From Unio delphinus (lineage: Eukaryota > Mollusca > Bivalvia > Unionida > Unionidae), in NCBI GenBank assembly GCA_029339505.1, contig JAQISU010000022.1, positions 16,676,001-16,740,000 of the forward strand: a stretch of DNA of 64,000 bases, written 5' to 3'. A program made the position numbers and the translations under genes. Positions 24,101 through 33,147 of the stretch are shown here, piece after piece. Within the stretch, counting starts at the first letter, position 1, and every line of letters begins with the position of its first letter. The notes beneath the pieces were generated by a model that saw nothing but the letters and a program-made list of their open reading frames with translations, was not told the origin of the DNA and did no database searches.

Positions 24101-24378
24101 ATGTCAGTAGTCCATACTACCCATACTAAAAGCCTAGGGATAATAAAGCAAGTTCTAAAATGCTGGACACATATGCCTTATATAAATAAAATGATTTTCA
24201 AACCATGTTATGGACTTATTTTTGTACGTAGATTGCATATTATACCAGGCAAAATAAAGTACATTACCAATGCTTTTGTTATGCTATACTTGGAACAGGG
24301 GTCTCGTATGAATAGCCATAGCAGGAAAGCACCAAGGCAGCAACCCAAGGTGAAGATAATGCAGGTAAATCTGACCAT
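5357..24378 (-). CDS. DIPK1: DIPK1/FAM69-family divergent protein kinase-domain protein (four coding exons)
   Basis: The coding sequence joins 24378-24268, 18758-18654, 15876-15658 and 6118-5357 (111+105+219+762 nt, all in phase 0), giving 398 residues, close to the usual family length of about 430. Residues 1-6 are cytosolic, 7-24 form a hydrophobic signal anchor, then come paired cysteines with the spacing C-9-C-QEYKNG-C-C typical of the family. The kinase-like Lys is about residue 82 (TIVKA). A canonical EF-hand loop DFNGDAEFRFGE lies at 139-150, and a Cys-rich segment (CLTDSDC...CHSKCD...VC) lies near the C-terminus. Family members are type II membrane proteins of the ER with a divergent kinase fold inserted by an EF-hand. 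Catalytic activity is not shown by the sequence. No frameshift or stop interrupts it, so it appears functional. Which vertebrate paralogue (A, B or C) is closest cannot be told here. Confidence 0.88.
6119..6888. other. intron 3 of DIPK1-like gene, 3' end
   Basis: This is intronic sequence between the last acceptor and the DNA transposon at 6889. The short open frame on the plus strand near 6647-6886 shows no family resemblance. Nothing else is visible. Confidence 0.6.
7184..7767 (-). pseudogene. transposon-associated coiled-coil protein remnant
   Basis: Two minus-strand frames adjoin near 7423-7428. The first (about 113 codons from 7767) contains CCCHTGRQQWRR and a Lys/Glu-rich end; the second (from about 7440) continues the charged helix with LELALDEVEELKAKKLPLE. 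A one-base shift around 7430 breaks the frame. The order, an N-terminal globular part then a long charged coiled coil, resembles uncharacterised proteins common in invertebrate and fish genomes, but I cannot name the family. Its position inside the inverted ends at 6889/8928 suggests it was the element's cargo or part of its transposase. Confidence 0.45.
8498..8775 (+). repeat. two direct copies of an ~80-bp unit
   Basis: The stretch beginning AAAAGAAAGAAGCCAGGA near 8498 recurs at about 8700 as AAAAGAAAGAAACCAGGA. Both copies continue through similar 'CTAACGACCT...AATTTTATTTGTGA' sequence. The copies lie inside the DNA transposon and look like a local duplication. Confidence 0.6.
8992..9252 (+). 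mobile_element. SINE family A, full copy with TSD
   Basis: The SINE body is 9004-9240. It is flanked by ACATCGTTGGTG (8992-9003) and ACATCATTGGTG (9241-9252), a 12-bp target duplication with one mismatch. The 5' part has a Pol III A-box-like 'TGGCTATGTAGTCTAAAGC' and a B-box-like 'GGTTTGAGTCTC', so it is tRNA-derived. The body contains 'GAGAAAGC' and 'ACTGGCCGCCATGTA' and ends in an A-rich tail. Copies of this family occur at 303, 14959 and 33617. Confidence 0.8.
9620..10322. repeat. MITE-like element with ATCGATTATAATCG motifs
   Basis: Both ends carry dense copies of the palindrome CGATTATAATCG and the block CCAACTGAT(C/G)ATCGATTATA, at about 9660-9690 and 10275-10305, together with CGATAATCGG. 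About 580 bases of AT-rich non-coding sequence lie between. The right edge GGAACAACACTAA may be the terminus. It resembles a short non-autonomous transposon with palindromic subterminal repeats, but the exact ends are unclear. Confidence 0.5.
10575..10905 (+). pseudogene. pogo/Tigger-like DDE transposase remnant
   Basis: Translated on the plus strand with frame changes, this reads VMDSF*AHITDDVKK (the second catalytic Asp region), then FVVPAIIPGGCTSK, FQPLDVSINKPVKSHIR, a stop, and SWMEYIRD. This order is characteristic of the DDE_1 domain of pogo/jerky-type Tc1-mariner transposases. At least three stops or shifts break it, and no N-terminal HTH region or inverted ends were found. It is a dead fragment within intron 3 of the DIPK1-like gene. 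Confidence 0.75.
10906..14053. other. intronic sequence with unidentified minus-strand frame fragments
   Basis: Several short minus-strand frames occur (near 11116-11325, 11617-11890, 12681-12926, 13040-13249, 13615-13836), broken by stops. Their clustering on one strand suggests one decayed gene, possibly a transposon protein, but I recognise no domain. A small MITE lies at 12136-12290. Confidence 0.3.
12136..12290. mobile_element. 155-bp MITE with AAYGTTCCCTCTWAGC ends
   Basis: The left end AATGTTCCCTCTAAGC and the right end GCTAAGAGGGAACGTT form a 16-bp inverted repeat with two mismatches. The interior is non-coding and includes the GC-rich 'TGCGCATGCGCTGCTG'. Size and ends fit a miniature inverted-repeat element. 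No clear duplication flanks it. Confidence 0.65.
14054..14405 (+). mobile_element. SINE family B, full copy with perfect 12-bp TSD
   Basis: TACAGAGCAACA occurs at 14054-14065 and again at 14394-14405, a perfect target duplication around the 328-bp body. The head is a good tRNA-like promoter: A box 'TGGCCTAGTGGTTAGAGC' and B box 'GTTCGATCCC'. The tail ends in (CAAA)n. It is probably one of the younger insertions in the window. Other copies are at 21433, 25394 and 27350. Confidence 0.9.
14959..15156 (-). mobile_element. SINE family A copy
   Basis: In reverse complement this matches the SINE at 9004-9240 from the tRNA-like head ('CCACTCGGCCACTGGGGG' side) through 'GGTTCAAGTCACAGG', 'GAGATAGCTTGCCAGTA' and the 'CTGGCTGCC' region. 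The 3' tail is diverged and I see no target duplication. Confidence 0.7.
15379..15560 (+). repeat. short tandem repeats in intron 3
   Basis: An 11-base unit TGTATGGTACA occurs three times around 15379-15412. It is followed by two diverged copies of a roughly 70-base unit containing 'AGAAAAACTRAA', 'TCTTTTAA' and 'GCTGARAA'. There is no coding meaning. Confidence 0.6.
15658..15876 (-). CDS. DIPK1: DIPK1-like coding exon 3 (kinase N-lobe and first half of EF-hand)
   Basis: I chose the acceptor ATAAAAAG|ACTTTTAGC because it keeps phase 0. The alternative AG eight bases later would break the frame. The exon encodes TFSWKDTIVKA with the presumed ATP-site Lys and ends DFNGDAE, the first seven residues of the EF-hand loop. 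The donor is GCTGAG|GTAGGT. Confidence 0.85.
15877..18653. other. intron 2 of DIPK1-like gene
   Basis: This is AT-rich intronic sequence. Apart from the acidic-protein pseudogene at about 16530-16720, no gene or intact element was recognised. Confidence 0.55.
16530..16720 (-). pseudogene. N-terminal fragment of an acidic, transposon-type protein
   Basis: From an ATG at 16720 the minus strand encodes MADIRIDDGESENEEFLG, then a one-base deletion shifts the frame. The next frame resumes FDLENIEQAKERYVRQ and continues LDELSEEEDADSDDD, then VIVDLADC. Acidic N-termini like this are common in piggyBac-derived and other transposase proteins, but no catalytic domain follows, so the family is unknown. 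Confidence 0.4.
18654..18758 (-). CDS. DIPK1: DIPK1-like coding exon 2 (Cys-rich lumenal stem)
   Basis: A T-rich acceptor ending in ACAG precedes TGT CAG GAG, and the donor is ACATCT|GTAAGA. The 35 codons begin CQEYKNG and hold four cysteines arranged as in the FAM69 N-terminal lumenal region. Phase is 0 at both ends, matching the exons on either side. Confidence 0.85.
18759..21432. other. intron 1 of DIPK1-like gene, no other feature
   Basis: This is AT-rich intronic sequence between exon 2 and the SINE at 21433. I see no coding region, RNA gene or recognisable repeat. Confidence 0.55.
21433..21737 (-). mobile_element. SINE family B copy
   Basis: In reverse complement this follows the copy at 14066-14393: tRNA-like head (GGCCTAGTGGTTAGAGCA), body with 'CATTAAGAGGTTAGTGTTAG' and 'GTGGGACATCATGC', and end 'TATGACTGAAAATTGTTAAA'. 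It lies in intron 1 and shows no obvious target duplication. Confidence 0.75.
22365..23054. mobile_element. 690-bp MITE with CATACATGCCAACC ends and AAGCGTAAT subterminal repeats
   Basis: A perfect 14-bp inverted repeat (CATACATGCCAACC / GGTTGGCATGTATG) bounds the element. Next to both ends are several copies of AAAGCGTAAT(CC), in matching direct and diverged forms. The interior has no transposase; the frames at 22648-22830 and 22877-23224 are not recognisable. A half copy occurs at 26023. Confidence 0.8.
23055..24267. other. intron 1 of DIPK1-like gene, 5' part
   Basis: This is non-coding intronic sequence with mollusc-type low-complexity tracts. Frames near 23563 and 24059 on the plus strand are short, and the latter overlaps exon 1 in antisense. 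No element was identified. Confidence 0.5.
24268..24378 (-). CDS. DIPK1: DIPK1-like coding exon 1 (signal anchor)
   Basis: The start ATG at 24378-24376 has a good context (GAAATGG). It encodes 37 residues: MVRFTC, then a hydrophobic helix rich in Leu, Gly and Cys, then RDPCSKYSITKAL. The donor is GCATTG|GTAATG. An acceptor-like 'GCTGTCTTTCAG' lies about 30 bases upstream of the ATG, which suggests a further, non-coding 5' exon. Confidence 0.8.
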
Positions 24379-25393
24379 TTCATTCTCGCACAGACTGTAA
24401 TACTGAAAGACAGCAATTGATTGCTGCAAATTAACAAACATATTAAACATACTGCAAAAACTATCTATAAACAATAATACGGTACTACTAATAATAACGA
24501 GGACTATGTATAGCACCTAATCTTTAGAATCTCTAAGCACTTTACAACATCTATGATATGACTATAAAATTAAAAAAAATCTACTTCAGTTGGATGGCTA
24601 GATTTGTATATCTGGGTGTTGTCAGCGAACAATTGGTGAGACACTGGATGATGATCTATGACACTTGAGAGCGGCTTTGTGTATAGAATGAAGAGAACAG
24701 ATCTAAGAACAGATTCCTGTGGAACACCACAAAATGGATCAACTGGGCTGGAGTTTATTCCATTTGCATGTACAATTGTGTCCTGTTGACTAAGAAGGTC
24801 TTGAGCCACAGTAAGGCTGTATTGTGAATGTGAAATACATGCTGGAGACGGTGAAACAAAACTTGAAGATCACAGAACTGCACTGTCATGGCACCAAAAT
24901 ATAACAGGATAGCTATTGTCCCTTTCTTTTAAACTATAAGCAGCAGAAAAAGACTGTAAAATAATGTTATTTAGACATTGAGATATCATAACCATATACA
25001 TCGTTAAACATACAAATATCTGCCACCTGTATTCAGTTGATATGAACATTATAATATTACCAAAGCTGGCTAGATTTGAGTAGCATTACATTATCCATTA
25101 TAGACAGGGATCCTTATATAAATGTTACATGAATGCAAAGGACAAATAGGGAAGCAATATAAAATTGCCATTTATAAGGTGTCCATTTTATAGAAGTGTA
25201 GACAGGGTTTACTGCAATCAGAAGTTAAATTTATTAATATACTCCTGTGAAATGGATCAGCTTCCAGCGTTTTTATATTAACACTCAAATAATTAAAATT
25301 TTTACTGCATAAATAGAACTGGTGTGATCCAAGAGTCAGGGTAATAAAAACATAAAATATTATATCTGAATTGCACAAGTATGTGTGTGCGTG
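24379..25393. other. upstream region of the DIPK1-like gene
   Basis: This region should hold the 5' UTR or promoter of the minus-strand gene, unless a non-coding first exon lies farther away. I see no CpG-rich patch or clear TATA/initiator pair. The LINE fragment occupies 24485-24870. Confidence 0.35.
24485..24870 (-). mobile_element. decayed L2/CR1-like LINE fragment
   Basis: The minus strand encodes a reverse-transcriptase segment with SQQDTIVHANGI, GVPQESVL, LFILYTKPLSSVI and FADNTQIYKSSHPTE. It is then joined by an internal deletion to the LINE 3' end (reverse of 'AAGATTAGGTGCTATACATAGTCCTC' ending in ATT units). It matches the LINE split by the large viral element and is useful for reconstructing that insertion site. 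Confidence 0.8.
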
Positions 25394-25705
25394 TGTGATT
25401 TGAATTTTTAACATCACTTTAAAAAAAAAAAAACACTCATATCGCTATGATGTCTTCAGTGTGGCAGTTTAAAGTGATGTCTAGCACTGGGGCATCACAC
25501 CGCAGACATGTAGCATGATGTCCCACCCAGTCACATTATCCTGAATCCAGGCCAACCAGTCCTAACACTAACCTCTTAATGCTGAACACCAAGCGAGGCA
25601 ATTGTTAGTAAAAAAAAATTGTAAGTCTTTGGTATGACACGGCCATGGATTTAAATCAAGACATCCCGCATCCAAGGCGGACACTCTAACGAATTGCCCA
25701 AGTAA
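25394..25705 (-). mobile_element. SINE family B copy
   Basis: It has the same order as the copy at 14066 in reverse complement, with the body 'CATTAAGAGGTTAGTGTTAG' and a degraded tRNA head. An internal A run replaces part of the tail. Confidence 0.7.
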
Positions 25706-26022
25706 ACTTTTTGGTAAAGGTTGGAGAGAAAATATAAACTTTTGATACTGTGAGCTCCATTATGTAGATCAGTGGCAAGCATTGTACAGATAAACACAGA
25801 ATGACTCAACAAATGCTTTGTTAGTCATTAAAACATAAAATGGGACAAGCGGAATGTTATTAGCAATGCGAGCAACTAACATATATAAATGGAGAGATAC
25901 AGGAACAAGAGCTATGCAAATTTTCATAGCAATTTCTTGACAATAATTTTCAATTATCCAATTTCAGGGTGTTATCCTCCCAGTAAGCATCAAGCAACTC
26001 TTTTGGCCATACCCCATAACCA

Positions 26023-26135
26023 TATATGCCAGCCCCAAGTGAGGTACAAGCATAATTATTGCTCATATAAGTGGCCAAAAGCGTAATCAGAGCATAACAA
26101 GTGTAACCTATATTTACCAGTAGTAATATTGGCAC
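26023..26135 (+). mobile_element. half copy of the AAGCGTAAT MITE
   Basis: The sequence starts CATATATGCCAGCCCC and continues with GTGGCCAAAAGCGTAATC and ACAAGTGTAACCTAT. It parallels the left end of the 22365-23054 element and then stops. Confidence 0.6.
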
Positions 26136-27349
26136 CCTTCTGACTTCATATCAAATAAAATACATATTATAATTACAGTACACTATGTGAACATATATTT
26201 TTACCACTAATCTGGATCTGCAGGTCAATATGCTTGGCAAAAATGGGCAAATCAATGTGGATTATAATATAACCATAAAAGAAACAGAAGAATTATTTAT
26301 ATTCAGCACTCAATTTAACTAGGCTACATGTCTAATATTTCCTGAATGATGAAGTGCCCGATGTGAACGCTGTACTGCTCTCTTTACAAATTTGTATTGC
26401 TGTGTTGATTTGTTATTTATCTGATTCTACATGGTTTAAAGCTTAAAAAAGAACTATGTGCCGTAAATAAATATGTTTCTCATCAAACCATAAAAGCTAA
26501 TTAGCTATTTTCTTTCAAAATACCAACTGGTTCGCTAAGTTAATTATCAATACGTCCTACCCACTTATTTCAACAATTCTAGAAATTACCAGTCTTGTGA
26601 TTCCTTTTCTGCAACAATGATCTGCACTCTTTATCAATTTAGTCCTGCTTTGTTTGTCGCATGGCCATCTTACTGTGAACTTCACCATGCTTCTGAGATC
26701 ACCTAATGCTGTCAATGTTAAAAGATGACAATAACGCAATGAACAATATTGTCTGAAAATTAATCTCCATCTTTCATCAAAATATCTATAATAAACATGC
26801 AAAGTTAAGGACCATGGCTGTAAGATATATAGTAACAAGGACACAAGAAAGATGTATGAACGACCGGTAAACTTGAGTTTTTATCACTATCAAACTACAA
26901 AAAAAGAGCTCAGCAAATTAATTTCTATAACATCAATGGTCGTGTTTATGTAAGATATATTAACATCTTATGACACCCTTAAAGTTATATATATTTGTCA
27001 ACCTACAAAGCTAATTTAATTAAAAATATTTGACACTGAACATTGAAACTTCATTTAGTAATTAATCCTATCGAGTCCACTTCCAAACCACATGTAGTCA
27101 CAGTGAACTACTTTTGATGTACAAGTGATAATGTTAAATTGTTTACACAACACTTTATTTCTTGTCAAAATCTGTCTTATAATCAGTCAAAGGACTTGAT
27201 GGGTGCATCAATATAGAGGTGTGCAGCCTACCAATAACAAAACTATATTTAAGTCACTACATTTAAGTCACACTGACCATGTTTAAACATGTTTTGTTGA
27301 CAATATTAGGTTTTTAGGGTATACATCACAACATCCAAGTTTGTGTCTT

Positions 27350-27443
27350 TGTGTGTATGATTTTGATTTTTAACAATTCTTTTTGAGTCATGTCACTACA
27401 ACCTCTGCAGTGAGGCAGTTTATAGTGACGTCTACCACTAGTT
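27350..27443 (-). mobile_element. SINE family B 3' fragment
   Basis: Only the 3' third of the SINE is present, in reverse complement: the 'TTTTTAACAATTCTTTTTGAGTCAT...CACTACAA' region through 'GTTTATAGTGACGTCTA'. Confidence 0.6.
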
Positions 27444-27589
27444 GTTTTTTTTAATATATATTTATTTCACTATACATATGTAGTTAATGTAACAATGTAT
27501 CTAGAAAACCTGACCTTGTCCAAAATCAGTGACAATTTTGTAAACATTTTTTATTTGGAGTGATGATCATTATAATAAGCTTAGTCAAG

Positions 27590-28205
27590 GACACTTTATT
27601 TTGTTTATAGCAAGGCTATCACGTTTTATTGTGATTTTGGTGATGGACCTTCTGATTAAAATCGAGGCCCTTCTCGAACAATATACTGGTACATTTGATC
27701 CTTATCTGGAATCTCTTTTGACTACTTAATTTAAAATATAAATCTTGTTTGTTTTAAAATCAGTCATTTGTACTTAATGATCTTGGCAGAATTAACTGTA
27801 TTATTGTTGTTTTGAGTAATTCATTTGGGCTGGAATTTTATTTATTCAAATTATTTATTCACTGGAAATAATAAGTGTTCTTCAACATTCTTGGACTGCA
27901 TCATTGTAATCCTATATAAAAAAGTATTGAAACATCACCACTACACAGGCCACCACATACGCATCAAACACTTCCAGTGTTGGATTTAATTTGGATTTCC
28001 AATAAAGTCTATTATGAATTTTAATCATTAAGACTTGTGTCTGTAATTCTAGAATATTCTTCGACTTAATTCACAAAACCATAAGTTCCTGTCTTAACAT
28101 TTTCACTTTGTATTCTAGGGAAATAAATTATTTACTGAATTTGACAAAGCTTGTTGCTTCTCATTTTTTCTTATTACATGTACTTGTTTTAAGACCATAG
28201 AATCA
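27590..28205 (+). mobile_element. possible diverged LTR of the 2648/59849 family
   Basis: The end of this stretch (AAATAAATTATTTACTGAATTTGACAAAGCTTGTTGCTTCTCA) is arranged like the 3' parts of the two gypsy LTRs, with 'GACTGCATCA' and 'AAACCATAAGTT' in matching order. No intact TG...CA ends or duplication remain, so this is tentative. Confidence 0.3.
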
Positions 28206-28215
28206 TAATAGTTTG

Positions 28216-29707
28216 TACCGTATTTTCCGGCGTATAAGTCGAGACTTTTTTACTTGAAAGTTCGGTCTTCGTCTTATACTCCGAATCGACTAATATATGG
28301 ATTTTGTCATTGAAATTGCATCGACTTATATATGGATTACAGTATCCGGTATGCTATTGATATTGCTCTATAATCGGCATAATCGAAAACAGGTCACATA
28401 GAAGTACAAATTCATGTTAAATTACTATATCAATAAATTGTCATAAAATAATATGACTGCATTTATATTTGTAAGTTTTGTCATTATCTATTTTGCATTC
28501 TGCGTGTTTTTTTCTTATTTCTCAAACATAAAATAAAAGAAAACAATTACCGGTAAAAACTTCACCGGGCCGCATAGCACACTTACGGTCTATACTCTAT
28601 AGTGTACTGTACTAATTCAAAGCATATTGTTTGTTCCTAAAAAAAAAAGATATGAAATAACTGGTCCATTAATATTTGATTTTCCAGTATAATGCTGGAC
28701 ACACGTGAGCAATTAACGGCATAGCTTTTTTTATTGATCCAATTGATCCTACAAAGGGATGTAATCCATATTAACTCGAGCGTTCTATGATTATTTATAA
28801 AATAATGTAGATCATGCATTCTACTGAATCCCCCAAATCATATGTTTCTACGGTACTTTATCATTTTAGCTGTGCTGATATTTATAGGGACATAATTCAG
28901 TGGTTAAAATACAGCCAGTTCTGCCTGCTGTATTTATTAGAGTACATCAAAAGAACATGACGCAATAGTTGGGCGGCAAGTTCAAAGAACTTTGACTAGC
29001 AGCTTGGGTGGGAAAATGTGCTGAAATTTACAATGACTGAATTCAGAGACAGAAAGATTCTGAGATGTACATGTAGTTATTATAAGAATACACTTTAGCT
29101 TCCATTATTTAATCTACAGACATGTACTATTTCATCATTCATTACGTACACCCGTTACGTAATTTTTGTTATTTTCTTTTCATTGAATTCAGTCACATAA
29201 TGATCTGTGACAAAATTATTGAATATTTTACATCCGTGTGTGGATATTTTCGATGGAAATATTTGTATTATGGATTCAATGTATGTTACAAGATTAGCTG
29301 GTGAGTACACGGTGTTGATACTCTTTTCATGCAATAGATTATACATGTATATATAAATTAGACACGTGTATGTACCAATGCATGGTTCTCTGAATAAAGT
29401 ACTGTAATTGTATTTGACAAAGTTTCTCAAATAAATTACCGTAGGTTTAAACTTTCAACTGGAAGGAATGATCATAGCTCTTGTTGCAATGGATATTGCC
29501 GGTAATATGGAATATCATACGACGATACCATCAATATTCATGCAATCGGAAGTTACTACCAGTAGTATAAAATACAAAGCCAAGTTATTGACCTGGCCTC
29601 GTCTTATACTCCGCATCGACTTATATATGGACGAAGGATGGAAAATTTACAAAATTGGTCAATTCGACTTATACTCCGCATCGACCTATAGGCTGGAAAA
29701 TACGGTA
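28216..29707. mobile_element. 1.5-kb non-autonomous DNA transposon with TACCGTATTTTCC ends
   Basis: The left end TACCGTATTTTCCGGCGTAT and the right end (reverse of TAGGCTGGAAAATACGGTA) form an inverted repeat of about 26 bases with a few mismatches. Subterminal copies of CGACTTATA(T/C)(A/T) and GCATCGACTTATATATGG repeat near both ends in inverted orientation. The interior is AT-rich with no transposase. Similar 'CCGTATTTTCCGG...TATAAGTCG' ends are widespread in animal genomes. Confidence 0.7.
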
Positions 29708-31999
29708 CCTTTTTAAATGGTCATATGACTGGCACATATTCAAAATAAAATAAAAACACAACCTGTTTACGTGGTTGCCACTCCTGGTATTAATTAAGAT
29801 ACTTGCTCCATTGAGTTAAAATATTCTAAATGCTCGTAACCTTATTCCAAAGTAATAAATGCAAAAATTTTGTTTCACTATCAGAAAAGGTTGCACAACA
29901 TGAACTTTCCATTCATCATTGTGAAATTTTCAAAAAAGACAGCAAAGGCCTGCATATTCAGCCCACAACTTTTGGCATTTGTACTGAATGTGGGACCTTG
30001 ACCCTTGAATTAAGGTTGATTCATCCCCAACATTCGGCATTTTGGTCTGAATACAATTTTGATAAACTGTCTTTTCCAAGAATTATGTATGAGAACATCA
30101 TATAATTACAGAGATATGAATTAATCCTTTAAAATCCAAATGAACTGAAGAAAAGTTAACATGGATTCAAAAACTGGCTACAACAAAAGAAAATGATGTC
30201 AAATGTAAAAGCCCCAAATTAACTATATTTCACTAAATACAAAGATTATATCATATTCTAATATGTAGTTTTGAAAAATCCAAAATTGTGAAATTGAGAA
30301 GATAAAAAAGGGGTGGTAGTGGGAAGGAGCCATGTGATCGTTTATATCACGTACTCCTGACATGACCATGATAAGAACAAATCATTTTGCTTTAAGAATA
30401 AAAAGTTGTTTACTTCTTAATTCACTAGTCCCATTAAAATAAATAAAATAAACCTGTTTACATGGTTGCCACTAACCCTGAATCAAGGTCAGGATCAAGG
30501 TCAACATTTCTTGTTTACCAAAGAATAATTCAGGTCACCCGATTATCACTGGAAACTAAGGAATTTAATGCATTGGCTCAAAGAAGATGGATTATTATAA
30601 TTACAAAGGTCATTAGAAATAATTCTATTAAATAGTAGGGAGCAACCTGATAATCTATGTGACCAACAATGCTGACAACGCTGTGCAAATTATGCTTCAT
30701 ACAGTTGTTCAAAAGTCCAATAATCCTTAGCTATGATGTTGTAGACTAGTCAACATTGTTGTGGCTACAAACTGATCCCATATCATGTAATGTTCCCAAA
30801 AAAAGTAGTGTTAAAGTCACAAAGAATAATTGGGTCAAAAATATCATCTGCTAGTAGAAAGTCATTTTGAAGGATGCTTGTCTTATAAAATTATTAGGCC
30901 AATATAACATAAAATATATTAGTACATGTATGTTGACACTAATTACACATTGACTGCCATGACAGTTGACATAACTTTCTTCCTGTATCTCATTTTCTAA
31001 ACAAGGCTTGGTTTACCATAATTAGATATATAATAACTTATTCAATGCATGCCCTTTACAGTGATCTGTTTTCATTTCCAAATAATGATGAAATGTCCTT
31101 TTACAGCCATGAAAAAGCGAGGCTCAAATGTAAAGTAATTAGGTGACACACTGACAGATGATCGCAAAGAAAATATTGTATGAAAAAGGTCAAGACTATT
31201 ATAATGCAATTCTGGTATACAAAAGGATAAATTTCTTTCAGTATATGTATCGAATAACTTCAAACGTTTTGATAGTATGCTGAAAATGCACCAGGTGTGA
31301 ATCACACCTGGCTGTTCTAATGATACATATTGGCTCATGTTAGTAACCTGTCCACAAAGTAGGGTACTAATATAATACTAAATGGTCCCGAACCTAAAAT
31401 TCGGCCCATGTACTGTATTTGACTGCAATTTCGTGCGTGTCTGTGTGTGTGTGTGTCGCAATTGTTTTATGTTACGTTGGTAAAGAAAATATATATATAA
31501 TAATGTATCCAGACTAATAAAGTTTAAAAAAACAGTATTTTTTGTATAATGTATTGTAAAGCGTTACTGTCGAGACGGATTATTGTTAAAAAAAAAGCAT
31601 AACCGTCAATTCAGCTGACTGATAAGCATTTTAGCACAACCTATCGCAAACAGATACAAAAGCGTAAAACTTATTCACACTTAGAACCCAAAACCAAGCG
31701 TAAACGTTCGCTGCATCTTTATAAAATATATTGCTCTTCAACATTCGCCGGAAACGATATAACGATCTGTACTACCAACATTTGAAACCATCCTCGAAAT
31801 GTATTTGCTTGAAAACATGTAACCAGTCGAACAGTTAGGTTCACCTAGATCTGTGTAGTTAAGAAGATCACATTTTCATAATCAGGTCAGAATCATTTGG
31901 CTAACCTTCACCCAGAGTAAACAGGTACGCGAGAATGAGACGCTGTAGCAGACAAAAGCTTGTCCAATGAGAACGTTGCCGTTGAAATTTTAAAGACAA
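29708..31999. other. no gene recognised
   Basis: The stretch is AT-rich, with a short GT run near 31440 and mollusc-like 'GACCTTGAATTAAGGT' type low-complexity around 29990-30020 and 30480. None of the short frames resemble a known protein. Confidence 0.5.
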
Positions 32000-32990
32000 A
32001 TGTCCAGAATTCCAAGTTCACATGTTGTATCAACAATGCTTGTCTAAGTTCCATTTTCAAATTCGAGATTTTAGATCGTATTTGTTGTATTAAACAGTAG
32101 TCGCTGAAAGCTATATTTTCTGTGTCGAGGTTTTAGATTGTTCCGTTCAAAGTTCAATGTAATACGCCGAGAAATACACGGAGTTCAAAGCGTTTATGTT
32201 GAAAGTTCATATGTTGAATATTTAGATTTGATCTGTTGAGTTACACAGTGCTGGTTGAAAATAATATGTCCAATGTCGAGTTTAGCTTGTATCTTCTCAA
32301 TTACACGGCGGTTGTTAACATTTTAATGTCAAATGTAAAGAGTTTAAATTGAATCATATTTATTATGCTGAAAGTTCCATTTCGTATATGGACTTTTAAG
32401 ATTGTATTTCTTGAATTACACAGAGGTGGTTTGACTTGTACTGTGCTTGCCATAATTGCTATTTTTATATGATGAAATGATGTGTTCGTGGTAAAAGTAA
32501 TATTAAGTAATGTCCGCTTTAACAATTCAAAATAATATCGAGTATTAAGATACATCATTCAGGTATTAAATTATGAGGCACCATTGTTTCATGCATTTAC
32601 AGTTTGAGAGTTGCCATTCACAGGTCGAAAATTACTATGAATTTCTTAGCTAGAGGTCGCTCCAGAAAACGGACCGCGTTATTTTAAACAAGGAGGCTGC
32701 TTCTCGTTACAGTGCAATTTAACAGATGAAATTTAAATACTCGCTATATGAAATGGAACTTTCATCATAATCAGTTACAATCAACGTGCGTGTTAGGGAT
32801 TATAGACATATGATATTGAAATGTCAACCACCGCTGTGTAATTCAAACTGTAAAAGTTCGACATAGGAAATGGAACTTTAAACCACCACTGTATAATTCA
32901 ACATATAAAATCGAAAATCTATATCTAGAAAATGGAACTTTAAGGACATGCGATTTAAGCTGACACGTGTTATTGAATTTCTCGCCATAC
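32000..32990. repeat. inverted array of degenerate ~75-bp repeats
   Basis: From about 32020 to 32450 a unit of 70-80 bases recurs four or five times with drift: 'GTTGAAAGTTCCAT...TATGTCGAGTTTTAGATTGTAT...GAATTACACAG..GGTGGTT'. From about 32740 to 32990 the same unit recurs in the opposite orientation ('AAATGGAACTTTAAACCACC', then 'TGTATAATTCAACATATAAA'). The two arms form a loose foldback just left of the LINE and the viral element. Confidence 0.6.
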
Positions 32991-33002
32991 GACATCGAAA
33001 TA

Positions 33003-33147
33003 GATTTTCACCGTTTCCAGCATGTATTCGGCATTCCGAATGTAGCCTTCTTAGTGGCTCAAGTCATACTTAGTCAACAGGACACAAATTATATCTGCAA
33101 ATGGAATATATTCCAGCCCAGTTAAGCTATGTAGTGGTGTTACACAG
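33003..33147 (+). mobile_element. L2/CR1-like LINE, 5' side of the interrupted copy
   Basis: This matches the LINE copy at 24485-24870: 'CCGTTTCCAGCATGTATT', 'GTGGCTCAAG', 'CTTAGTCAACAGGACACAA', then GGTGTTACACAG, the codons for the conserved reverse-transcriptase GVPQ. Sequence continuing this frame (GATCTGTTCTTGG) resumes at 50599, on the other side of the viral element. Confidence 0.85.

Noticed and set aside
24059..24400. Plus-strand 113-codon gene
   Set aside because: It is antisense to DIPK1-like exon 1, whose splice sites, phase and family match are convincing.
26557..26844. 95-codon minus-strand gene
   Set aside because: No family resemblance, no splice partners and ordinary AT-rich surroundings.
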